From positions 1 through 7,248 of the forward strand of contig JAEWUR010000744.1 in NCBI GenBank assembly GCA_023397045.1: a stretch of 7,248 nt of DNA, in the 5' to 3' direction. Below, one piece after another: positions 1 to 5,724 of this stretch. Origin of the DNA: Planctomycetota bacterium. GTDB lineage: Bacteria > Planctomycetota > Planctomycetia > Pirellulales > Thermoguttaceae. The notes beneath the pieces were generated by a model, which did no database searches, was not told where the DNA came from, and was given only the letters and a program-made list of their open reading frames with translations. The translations under genes and the position numbers were made by a program. Numbering within the stretch: position 1 is the stretch's first letter; each line of letters opens with the position of its first letter.

Positions 1-1827
1 GGAGTGGCCTCGGCCCATCGCGTCCGTGGCGCCTTCAGGATCGACGCCCCAGTTGCCCTCGAGTTGTTCCAGCGTCAACCCGCTGTTGGCGGCCAGGAAG
101 CTTTCCAACGACTGGTAGTGGCCGTCCCCCAAGGCGACTCGTTCCCACTGCGTGCCCGCCTGATTCATCTGGGCGATCCACATGTTTTTCCATTCGTTCT
201 CGAGCTGTCCTTCGACCGGGCCGTCCAGCGCCAGGTTGATCCGGTTGTCGTAGGTCATCTTGAGTGCGTAGACCATATTGTCCGAGATTCCGCCGATCTT
301 CACGACGTCGCTGGTGAGCCATGCCGGCGATTCGCCCGGCGTGATGGGCAGCGGACCGGTAGCGCGGCGAGACTGCGATTCGTTATGCGTTCGCGTGCGC
401 CACTGCATGGTTACGTTCGTATCCGCGGCGGTCTCGGTGCTGGCGGCGATCTCGGCCTCGCTGCCGACGACGCCAAACAGGTTCTTCAGCGTGGTCTTGC
501 CCCGGTTGTCCACTTTCGTGACGGCCGTTGCCAGAGTCGTCTCGCTGGCCAGCGACCGCGAGTAGTCGACCTTCGAGGCGAGTCCGGCCAGCGTCTTGAC
601 TGCGCCGGGCTGGCTCTTCGGCACGAAGGCCGTGAGCACCATGGCGCGATTGAACGTACCCCGCGAACCGAGCTTCGCCATGCCGACGTTCGCTGCAAAG
701 GATAGCCGGAGATCGCGATAGGGTTTCGTGTCGATGCCCGCCTCGGCGGACGTCACGGCCATATAGCTCCGCAGATGTTTCAACGCTCCATACGAGTCAA
801 AAACGCCGGTGAACGTCATCGGAACTCCGTCTTGGTCGACGAGCGTCGGGTCGCATGAGATTTGGCCCACGGGCGCGACGATCGGGCTGCCGGTTTTCGA
901 CGAGACGACGACGCTCGTCGCATGGTGCGAATCGGTGTACCGGTTCGTGCTATTGAGCATCACGACCCGCGAGATCGTCGCCCCCTTGAGGACGTTGCCG
1001 AACTGAACGCGGGAACCGTTCGGCCGGAGTCGGCGCTGTTCCAGGACGTCGACGTTGTAGCGCAAGATCGCCGATTGAACCGTCGCGCCGGCGTTTTTCG
1101 ATTCGGCGTCCTTCAACAGCTTCGGCGCGAGGTCGTAGTAGGCGTTGTAGTTGCCCGTCTGCGAGAACATCACGTCCACCTCGGCGCTCTGTCCGAGACC
1201 ATTGAATTGTGACAAAGGCACGTCTTTGTATCGCACGGTCATTCCGGTGCCGTCGCGAGTCGAGATGCGACCTCTTGCCACCGTGTCGACGCGCGTGGCG
1301 TAGTCGTCGCCGTCGACCATCGGATCGCTGCCCGTCGAAATGGTGGCCGTGACGGCCGATCGTCGCATCACGCGAACGGGATTGTACGAATCGCCGATCT
1401 CCGAGACGTTCAAATGACGGTTGGCGACGACGTTCCCCTCGACCTCCATCTGGGCGTGGATGGGGTCGACGTCCTGTCCCGTCAACGTGATGATTCCGGT
1501 CGGCTGTGGTCCGAGCGTCGACGTGTCGGTCCATCCGAACGTGAACGGAACCGGCCGAGTGCTGCGCCGCGGCACGATGCCTGTCGACGGGCTCATGGTC
1601 AGGCTCGGCGAAGAGAGCGAGTAGCTGCCGGCCACGGTGCCGCGAGGCAGGCCGACGGTGATCGCGCTCTGACCCGGCGCCACGGTCCCGCCTTGCACCA
1701 CTCGAAGTCCGTTGTAGCTCGACGGCAGCGAAAGCGTGGGATAGATGTCGACGGCCACGGCATAGGGAGCGATGCCGCATGCGAGAACCGCGATGACCGT
1801 TGAGATGAGGTGTTTCGTCTTCATCAT
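1..1827 (-). CDS. Secreted beta-rich protein, possible PEP-CTERM protein (3' end outside window)
   Basis: An unbroken frame of 609 codons runs off the left edge, so the C-terminus is missing. The ATG at 1827-1825 has a good ribosome binding site (GAAGGA, 1839-1834, 6-nt gap) and is followed by a second ATG. The N-terminus is an export signal: Lys3 and Lys5, a hydrophobic stretch over about residues 7-22, then A-V-A before V26-D27, suggesting cleavage after Ala25. VLAC at 14-17 loosely resembles a lipobox, so a lipoprotein is a weaker alternative. The rest is rich in Thr, Ser, Val and Gly with alternating hydrophobics, as in beta-sandwich surface proteins, and shows no catalytic motif. Two stretches (about 132-182 and 258-308) look like copies of one module. 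The last visible residues (LEQLEGNWGVDPEG, 586-599) resemble the segment just before the PEP-CTERM anchor in planctomycete exported proteins. That anchor is inferred, not seen. Function unknown, probably cell surface or extracellular. Confidence 0.8.
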   Translation of the reverse strand, partial: MMKTKHLISTVIAVLACGIAPYAVAVDIYPTLSLPSSYNGLRVVQGGTVAPGQSAITVGLPRGTVAGSYSLSSPSLTMSPSTGIVPRRSTRPVPFTFGWTDTSTLGPQPTGIITLTGQDVDPIHAQMEVEGNVVANRHLNVSEIGDSYNPVRVMRRSAVTATISTGSDPMVDGDDYATRVDTVARGRISTRDGTGMTVRYKDVPLSQFNGLGQSAEVDVMFSQTGNYNAYYDLAPKLLKDAESKNAGATVQSAILRYNVDVLEQRRLRPNGSRVQFGNVLKGATISRVVMLNSTNRYTDSHHATSVVVSSKTGSPIVAPVGQISCDPTLVDQDGVPMTFTGVFDSYGALKHLRSYMAVTSAEAGIDTKPYRDLRLSFAANVGMAKLGSRGTFNRAMVLTAFVPKSQPGAVKTLAGLASKVDYSRSLASETTLATAVTKVDNRGKTTLKNLFGVVGSEAEIAASTETAADTNVTMQWRTRTHNESQSRRATGPLPITPGESPAWLTSDVVKIGGISDNMVYALKMTYDNRINLALDGPVEGQLENEWKNMWIAQMNQAGTQWERVALGDGHYQSLESFLAANSGLTLEQLEGNWGVDPEGATDAMGRGHS

Positions 1828-1833
1828 TAAGAT

Positions 1834-1839
1834 TCCTTC
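1834..1839 (-). promoter_or_regulatory. Ribosome binding site of the secreted-protein gene
   Basis: GAAGGA on the minus strand lies 6 nt before the ATG at 1827-1825. It decides in favour of the first of the two adjacent ATG codons and supports this long frame over the overlapping minus-strand frame that extends to 1873. Confidence 0.7.
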
Positions 1840-1960
1840 GTGGAATATGTACGCAAAAATAGGTTCTTGGCAAAAGGAAACGGGCACGAAAAAAACCGAG
1901 CCCGGGAGATTACGGGAAAGACGGCTTACCGAGGGAAAGCCGAAAAAGAATGCACGCCGT

Positions 1961-1993
1961 GACGCGTTCTGAAAACGTCAGAAATGTGTCAGA
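1961..1993. repeat. Short inverted and direct repeats, possible operator
   Basis: TTCTGA (1967-1972) and TCAGAA (1978-1983) form a perfect 6-bp inverted repeat with a 5-nt centre. GTCAGA occurs at 1977-1982 and again at 1988-1993, an 11-bp period close to one helical turn. GACG (1961-1964) also pairs with CGTC (1976-1979). The cluster lies about 135-165 bp upstream of the secreted-protein start, where its promoter is expected. A regulator site is plausible, but repeats this short also arise by chance. Confidence 0.3.
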
Positions 1994-2075
1994 TTACGTG
2001 CTTCGCTACCTCATTAGCCTTGTAGAGATATCGCCAAGATACCACGGCCCAAAATTTCTGTCAATCATTTGGCAG

Positions 2076-2098
2076 AAAAATCGTTCCACCTGCGGAAC
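2076..2098 (-). terminator. Rho-independent terminator after the prenyl synthase gene
   Basis: Read on the minus strand, GTTCC and GGAAC form a 5-bp stem, extended by a possible G-U pair that closes a CAGG tetraloop. It is followed by GA and then five T. It starts 46 nt after the prenyl synthase stop codon (2147-2145), in the right orientation and distance to end that transcript. The stem is short, so it may be only moderately strong. Confidence 0.5.
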
Positions 2099-2144
2099 CA
2101 GTCAGCATGGGGGGGCTGTCGGGATTGCCCGCCGGCCTGGTGAG

Positions 2145-3152
2145 CTATTGCCGACGGTCCACAACGAAACGGGTCAAGCCGCTCAGCGAGTTACGTGCGG
2201 CGGACTCGGGCAAAACGGACAATTCCCCGCTTGCCTGGCGCGTGAAGGCGGTCGCCTTGTCCTGGGCATAGCTGATGGCGCTGTAGCGTTCGAACCACGG
2301 GCGCAGCGTCTCCTGGCGATGGTTGCCGGTGTGCGTTAGGGCCGCGGTCAGCTCCGAACGACTGTCGGGCGTCACCGAATTCAGGAGGTAGATCAACGGC
2401 AGCGTCGCTTTCTGTTTTGCCAGATCGGTGCCCAACGATTTGCCAACGACCGATTCGTCGCCGGAAAGGTCGAGCACGTCGTCGGCAATTTGAAAGGCCA
2501 TGCCAAGGTCGTGGCCATAACGATCCAGGGCGTCGCATACGGCCGGATCGGCGCCCGCGTAATGAGCGCCAAGCCGGCAACAGCAGGCGGTCAGCGCCGC
2601 CGTCTTGCCCGCGATGATCTCATAATAATCTTGCTCGGAGAGACCATAGTCGCCGCGTCCTTGGATCTGCCGCAGCTCGCCCTCGCACATATTTCGGGCC
2701 GATTCGCTAACGACGCGGCACGCATAGACGTCGTCCAGCGAGCTGGCCATGCAGATGGCCAGCGAAAACAGGTAATCGCCCAGCAAGATGCTCGTTTCGT
2801 TGCTCCAGCGCGCGTTGACCGTATCGAGATGGCGTCGAATCGTGGCCTCGTCGAGCACGTCGTCATGGACCAGCGTGGCCGTGTGGATCAACTCGACCAT
2901 GGCGGCCAACGTGAAATGTTCGGGGCGAATGCCGCCGCACGCCTCGGCCGTCAGAAGCACCAGCGCCGGCCGCAATCGCTTGCCGCCGAGCCGAAACCCG
3001 TGCTTCACCAACTGGTCGACGAACGGGTTGTTGTTCGAAAGCTCGCGCCGGAGCAGTTTTTCGACCTCTTCCAGGCTGTCGGCCACGGGCGCGTAGAGCG
3101 CGCGAAGATTGTCGGGAACGCTAATTCGTTGCACGCTCGCTGCATCCATCAT
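2145..3152 (-). CDS. Trans-polyprenyl diphosphate synthase (IspB/HepT-like)
   Basis: This cytoplasmic enzyme extends farnesyl or geranyl diphosphate with isopentenyl diphosphate to a long all-trans prenyl diphosphate, usually the menaquinone side chain. From the ATG at 3152 it has 335 residues, normal for the family. All hallmarks are present: GGKRLRP (56-62), the first Asp-rich motif DDVLD (97-101) followed by RR, KT (183-184), and the second Asp-rich motif DDVLD (224-228) followed by KSLGTDLAKQKATLPLIY. The residue five before the first Asp motif is Ala (IHTATLVHDD, as in octaprenyl synthase IspB), which favours a long-chain product. Exact length cannot be read; planctomycetes commonly have MK-6. 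The chosen ATG overlaps the stop of the upstream glycosyltransferase as ATGA, with GAGAGA just before it. An in-frame ATG at 3197 would add 15 residues within the upstream gene and is less likely; the ATG at 3149 is also possible. A terminator follows at 2076-2098. Confidence 0.93.
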   Translation of the reverse strand: MMDAASVQRISVPDNLRALYAPVADSLEEVEKLLRRELSNNNPFVDQLVKHGFRLGGKRLRPALVLLTAEACGGIRPEHFTLAAMVELIHTATLVHDDVLDEATIRRHLDTVNARWSNETSILLGDYLFSLAICMASSLDDVYACRVVSESARNMCEGELRQIQGRGDYGLSEQDYYEIIAGKTAALTACCCRLGAHYAGADPAVCDALDRYGHDLGMAFQIADDVLDLSGDESVVGKSLGTDLAKQKATLPLIYLLNSVTPDSRSELTAALTHTGNHRQETLRPWFERYSAISYAQDKATAFTRQASGELSVLPESAARNSLSGLTRFVVDRRQ

Positions 3153-5017
3153 TTTTCTCTCGGGGAGCTTTCGGGCATCCGCAAAGCGCGACGGCACAAA
3201 TCGCGGGGAACATCATAGGTTGCCGCGTCGCATAGTTTTGCGATGTCTATTGAGGTCAGATTGAGAATGCAACGAGACCGACCAACGGAAGGCCGGGTTT
3301 GTGGTAGAATGGCCCGAATCTCCGTTACATGACTTTGCTGACCTTCAATAAATGTAATTTTAATATGTCCGCCGGGTGCGTCTAGCGGGGTATGCAATTC
3401 GACGAGTCTTGCCAGCCAGACCCCCTGATTACCATACTCGGCCACCACCCTGCCCTGCCGAAGGATCTTGGTGACGTCGTCCAGGTCGGCGCGGCGGTGA
3501 TAAACCACCGCATATCGACAATCGGCCGGCGCTTCCTGGCGACCGACGAGCATGGTTTCCGACCGGCAGAGCGCCGGCGATGTGATCGTCACGGCCGGCG
3601 CTTGGAAGGGCGCGAGATTGGGTGCGAAAACGACCGGCCGGCCCGGTGACCGTTGTGCCGCCTCGGCGAGAATCGGTTCGCGAACGGCGTCGCCCCAATA
3701 GGTCGCCTCGAACCCGAGTCGTACCGCGCCCGGAAGCCCTCCAACCAGAAGGTTGTAATGGCTTAGTTGGCAAGGGTAGTAGACGATCAGCCCAATGCCT
3801 TGCAGGAGCACCAGTAGAAATACGGCCGCGCGAAAACCGTAGCTCTGCAATCGATCCAACGTGCTGCTCCACTGAAGCAGCCGATCGGCACCGAGGCCGG
3901 TGAACACCGCCCAGATCGGAAAGACCATCAAGAACAGCCGGACGCCGTCGTAGACCGGGGTGCCGGGCCATGAAAAAACGAGCAACACGAAAACCATTGC
4001 CGCGGCCAACAATCCCTCGGGCTGCTTGATCGCCTCTGAGACGCGGCCGGCGAGCCGTTGCAGAGGCTTGTCTTCAGGCCGTTCGTTTCGATCTGCCAGC
4101 AGCCATGCGTTGAGCCCGGCGATGCCCAACAATAGGAAACCGAGTGGAACCACGACGGCGAACATGACCCAAGGGTAATGCCACGGCACTTCCCGATCGA
4201 TCCAGACGTGCCCGGCGTAGAAGACATGGAGTGCCTCTCGGGAGGTCCCGGTGGCCAGATATTGCCGGAAGTGCGACCACGGGGCCAGCCAAAGCCAGGG
4301 CCAGCCGACAAAGAGTGTCGCTAGCCCGGCCAGCAGCCAGCAGACCAACGGCGCGACCGCCCGGCGGCGGCATCGCCAGATCATCCACACGATGACCGGC
4401 GGCGCAACCAGCATGCCGTGCAGGCGAACCAGCATCGCCATCCCCCAGATGACTCCGGCCAAGGCGAATTGCCAATTTCGCCCGCCCCGGGCTGCTTCGA
4501 GTACCGCGAACATGGCGGCCACGAAGAAGAGGGTCGTTAGCATGTCGAGCGACGCCAGGTGGGCATGGCCGAATAGCCGGGGCGTCATTGCGGTGGCCGC
4601 GGCCGCGATCGTTCCCGCCGCTGCTCCGATCCGGCGTGCCGTCCAAACGCCGACCAGCGCGATCAACAGCCCGAAAGCCATTGCCGGCGCGGTCCGCGCG
4701 GCGGTCAGCGAGACGACGGCCATGTCGTCGGGCGACGGATCGAACAGAAAATGGACTCCTCCGAGGATCCAATAGCCCAGGGGCGCCTGGATCGGTGGGT
4801 CGCCCTGCACCCAACGAAAGTTCTTCCGGATATTGCCCGGCAGGAAAAATGACAGTCCTTGTTGTCGTAATTCGGCGACGAGCTGCTTGCCTTGCGAGAC
4901 GTGGTAAAGCTCGTCGCAGGTTACCCCAGGCCCTCGGGCGTCGGGCGCGATCGTAAACAGCACGGCCGCAGTCGCAGCCAAAGCGATCAGCAGAGGCCCT
5001 TTTTGGCAATGGAGCAT
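3149..5017 (-). CDS. Membrane glycosyltransferase, GT-C / family 39 (ArnT/PMT-like)
   Basis: A multi-pass inner-membrane protein of 622 residues, predicted to transfer a sugar from a polyprenyl-phosphate donor to a lipid, glycan or protein on the outer face. The first membrane segment (about 9-24) is followed by GVTCDELYHVSQGK, whose Asp-Glu pair (35-36) matches the catalytic acidic motif in the first external loop of GT-C enzymes. GHAHLASLDML (150-160) supplies a second conserved Asp (158). Many hydrophobic segments follow to about residue 455, then a soluble C-terminal part. Donor and acceptor cannot be told. The ATG at 5017 directly precedes the first membrane segment; a TTG at 5053 would add 12 residues. 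Neither has a clear ribosome binding site. The last ~83 codons (3149-3400) are AT-richer, use codons unlike the rest and lack family features; they may be an extension over former spacer. The stop overlaps the prenyl synthase start (ATGA), implying one operon. Confidence 0.82.
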   Translation of the reverse strand: MLHCQKGPLLIALAATAAVLFTIAPDARGPGVTCDELYHVSQGKQLVAELRQQGLSFFLPGNIRKNFRWVQGDPPIQAPLGYWILGGVHFLFDPSPDDMAVVSLTAARTAPAMAFGLLIALVGVWTARRIGAAAGTIAAAATAMTPRLFGHAHLASLDMLTTLFFVAAMFAVLEAARGGRNWQFALAGVIWGMAMLVRLHGMLVAPPVIVWMIWRCRRRAVAPLVCWLLAGLATLFVGWPWLWLAPWSHFRQYLATGTSREALHVFYAGHVWIDREVPWHYPWVMFAVVVPLGFLLLGIAGLNAWLLADRNERPEDKPLQRLAGRVSEAIKQPEGLLAAAMVFVLLVFSWPGTPVYDGVRLFLMVFPIWAVFTGLGADRLLQWSSTLDRLQSYGFRAAVFLLVLLQGIGLIVYYPCQLSHYNLLVGGLPGAVRLGFEATYWGDAVREPILAEAAQRSPGRPVVFAPNLAPFQAPAVTITSPALCRSETMLVGRQEAPADCRYAVVYHRRADLDDVTKILRQGRVVAEYGNQGVWLARLVELHTPLDAPGGHIKITFIEGQQSHVTEIRAILPQTRPSVGRSRCILNLTSIDIAKLCDAATYDVPRDLCRRALRMPESSPREK

Positions 5018-5094
5018 AGGTGGATTATGCAACAGCTTTCTTGTTTGCCGCAACTACCCAAACCAACAGGTATCGGCACATTTGAGGTGGACAC

Positions 5095-5113
5095 TTGAGT
5101 CAATGCGACTCGA
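5095..5113. repeat. GAGTC inverted repeat upstream of the glycosyltransferase operon
   Basis: GAGTC (5097-5101) and GACTC (5107-5111) flank a 5-nt centre. Flanking bases add one G-T and one T-A pair. On the minus strand the repeat contains TTGACT, a -35-like hexamer pointing toward the glycosyltransferase about 80 bp away, so it could be a regulator site over a promoter. No matching -10 was found. Confidence 0.3.
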
Positions 5114-5173
5114 CGCGATGCACGTTTTTTAGGCAGGCGACCCGCTGCACAACAACAACGCACGCATGCCTGT

Positions 5174-5212
5174 TTTGCGGGCACGCTGCAAGCAGTGCCG
5201 CAAGTGCTTGCA
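5174..5212 (+). promoter_or_regulatory. Two overlapping, mutually exclusive hairpins upstream of the HicB-like gene
   Basis: Hairpin A pairs 5175-5184 with 5195-5203: nine base pairs with one bulged G (5179) and a 10-nt loop. Hairpin B pairs TGCAAGCA (5187-5194) with TGCTTGCA (5205-5212): eight perfect base pairs with a 10-nt loop. The loop of B contains the 3' arm of A, and the loop of A contains the 5' arm of B, so the two cannot form together. They end 109 nt before the HicB-like start codon. If transcribed they could be an RNA switch; as DNA, hairpin B is a symmetric site for a dimeric regulator. No T-run follows directly, so neither is a standard terminator. Confidence 0.4.
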
Positions 5213-5310
5213 ATGAAAGAACATCCGTCCTTCTCTTGACTTCTTTGGATTATTGCAGCGAACCGAGGCCGGTGTGGCGGAGGAATGAGAGTCGATCGTA
5301 AGACGCCGAC

Positions 5311-5316
5311 AGGAGA
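5311..5316 (+). promoter_or_regulatory. Ribosome binding site of the HicB-like gene
   Basis: AGGAGA at 5311-5316 ends 5 nt before the ATG at 5322. It selects this ATG over the in-frame ATG at 5331 and supports this frame over the longer overlapping plus-strand frame beginning at 5285. Confidence 0.7.
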
Positions 5317-5321
5317 TTGGC

Positions 5322-5711
5322 ATGATCAGCATGGACGACCAAGTTGCAGTCAAGGAAACCGCTCAACAGTTATTTGCCCAGAAGCCCGACTGGGTCACAT
5401 TCTATCGAGAGACGCTCGGCCTGCGCGGCATCGTCCGGCAAGCCTTTCCCAACCGGGATGCCCTTTCGGAGTTCGAGCAGACCGAAGCCTATCAGGAAAT
5501 CCTCCGCCTGTTGACCAGGCTCCGCGAGCAGGGTCCGTTGGAGGCAAGCGAAGAGAACGAGCCAACCCGGGTGATTACCGTTCGGCTGCCCAAGAGCATG
5601 CACGAAGCCCTTCGCGAGGAAGCCCACGAACACCGGACCAGCGTCAACAAGCTCTGCATCTCGAAGCTGCTCCAGTTTATCGACAACGAGAACATTCCGA
5701 AGGAGCCGTAG
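5322..5711 (+). CDS. HicB-like ribbon-helix-helix protein (solitary antitoxin-type regulator)
   Basis: A 129-residue soluble protein. The C-terminal part (about 82-120: TRVITVRLP, then MHEALREEAHEHRTSVNKLCISKLLQ) matches the HicB/Arc-type ribbon-helix-helix fold: one beta strand with alternating exposed residues for DNA contact, then two helices with the S-V-N-K turn. This fold acts as a DNA-binding dimer, and in HicB antitoxins it follows a toxin-binding domain. Here the N-terminal ~75 residues (WVTFYRETLGLRGIVRQAF, then FEQTEAYQEILRLLTRLREQ) are predicted helical and do not look like the usual HicB toxin-binding domain; an acidic linker (ASEENE, 75-80) joins the two. No HicA-like toxin frame lies on either side: upstream is non-coding spacer, downstream the convergent regulator stops 14 bp away. 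A solitary regulator is more likely than a toxin-antitoxin pair. I associate proteins of this layout with planctomycetes; targets are unknown. Confidence 0.8.
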   Translation: MISMDDQVAVKETAQQLFAQKPDWVTFYRETLGLRGIVRQAFPNRDALSEFEQTEAYQEILRLLTRLREQGPLEASEENEPTRVITVRLPKSMHEALREEAHEHRTSVNKLCISKLLQFIDNENIPKEP

Positions 5712-5724
5712 TATTTTCGGCGGC

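Larger units (their letters stand above)
1828..2144. other. Intergenic region, secreted-protein leader and upstream terminator
   Basis: This 317-bp stretch between two minus-strand genes has no credible gene and is more AT-rich than its surroundings. Reading leftward from the prenyl synthase stop, it holds a rho-independent terminator (2076-2098), a cluster of short repeats (1961-1993) and the leader with the ribosome binding site of the secreted-protein gene. No convincing -35/-10 pair could be fixed by eye. The terminator implies that the secreted-protein gene has its own promoter somewhere between about 1850 and 2075. Confidence 0.6.
5018..5321. other. Divergent intergenic region with inverted repeats
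   Basis: This 304-bp spacer separates the leftward glycosyltransferase operon from the rightward HicB-like gene and should hold both promoters. A plus-strand frame starting at 5095 is Cys/Thr-rich low-quality sequence without a ribosome binding site and is not called. The spacer contains a GAGTC inverted repeat (5095-5113), a six-T run (5125-5130), a GCATGC palindrome (5164-5169) and two overlapping hairpins (5174-5212). A TTGACT at 5236-5241 resembles a -35 box but has no -10 at the right distance. Confidence 0.6.

Noticed and set aside
4..705. A 233-codon plus-strand open frame
   Set aside because: It is antisense to the secreted-protein gene, of shadow-type composition, with no recognisable domain or start signal.
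950..1873. A 307-codon minus-strand open frame
   Set aside because: It lies in another frame over the secreted-protein gene, is very rich in Arg and His as shadow frames in GC-rich DNA are, and lacks a ribosome binding site. The overlapping 609-codon frame has a signal peptide and a good ribosome binding site.
1881..1907. A T-run (minus strand) between CGGGC/GCCCG arms, as a second terminator
   Set aside because: The T-run lies in the loop, and the alternative stem before it (CCG/CGG) is only 3 bp. It also sits just upstream of the secreted-protein start, where a terminator would need attenuation to make sense.
2490..3218. A 242-codon plus-strand open frame
   Set aside because: It is antisense to the prenyl synthase, whose catalytic motifs are all intact on the other strand.
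4074..5009. A 311-codon minus-strand open frame inside the glycosyltransferase gene
   Set aside because: It is an Arg-rich shadow in another frame; the glycosyltransferase frame has membrane segments and the DE motif.
5097..5130. GAGTC hairpin followed by six T as a plus-strand terminator
   Set aside because: The T-run begins 13 nt after the stem and there is no plus-strand gene upstream to terminate.
5236..5241. TTGACT as a -35 box for the HicB-like gene
   Set aside because: No -10-like hexamer lies 15-19 bp downstream.
5095..5301. A 68-codon plus-strand open frame in the divergent spacer
   Set aside because: It was considered as a possible toxin partner for the HicB-like gene. It has no ribosome binding site, resembles no HicA-type protein and covers the hairpin region, so it is best read as non-coding.
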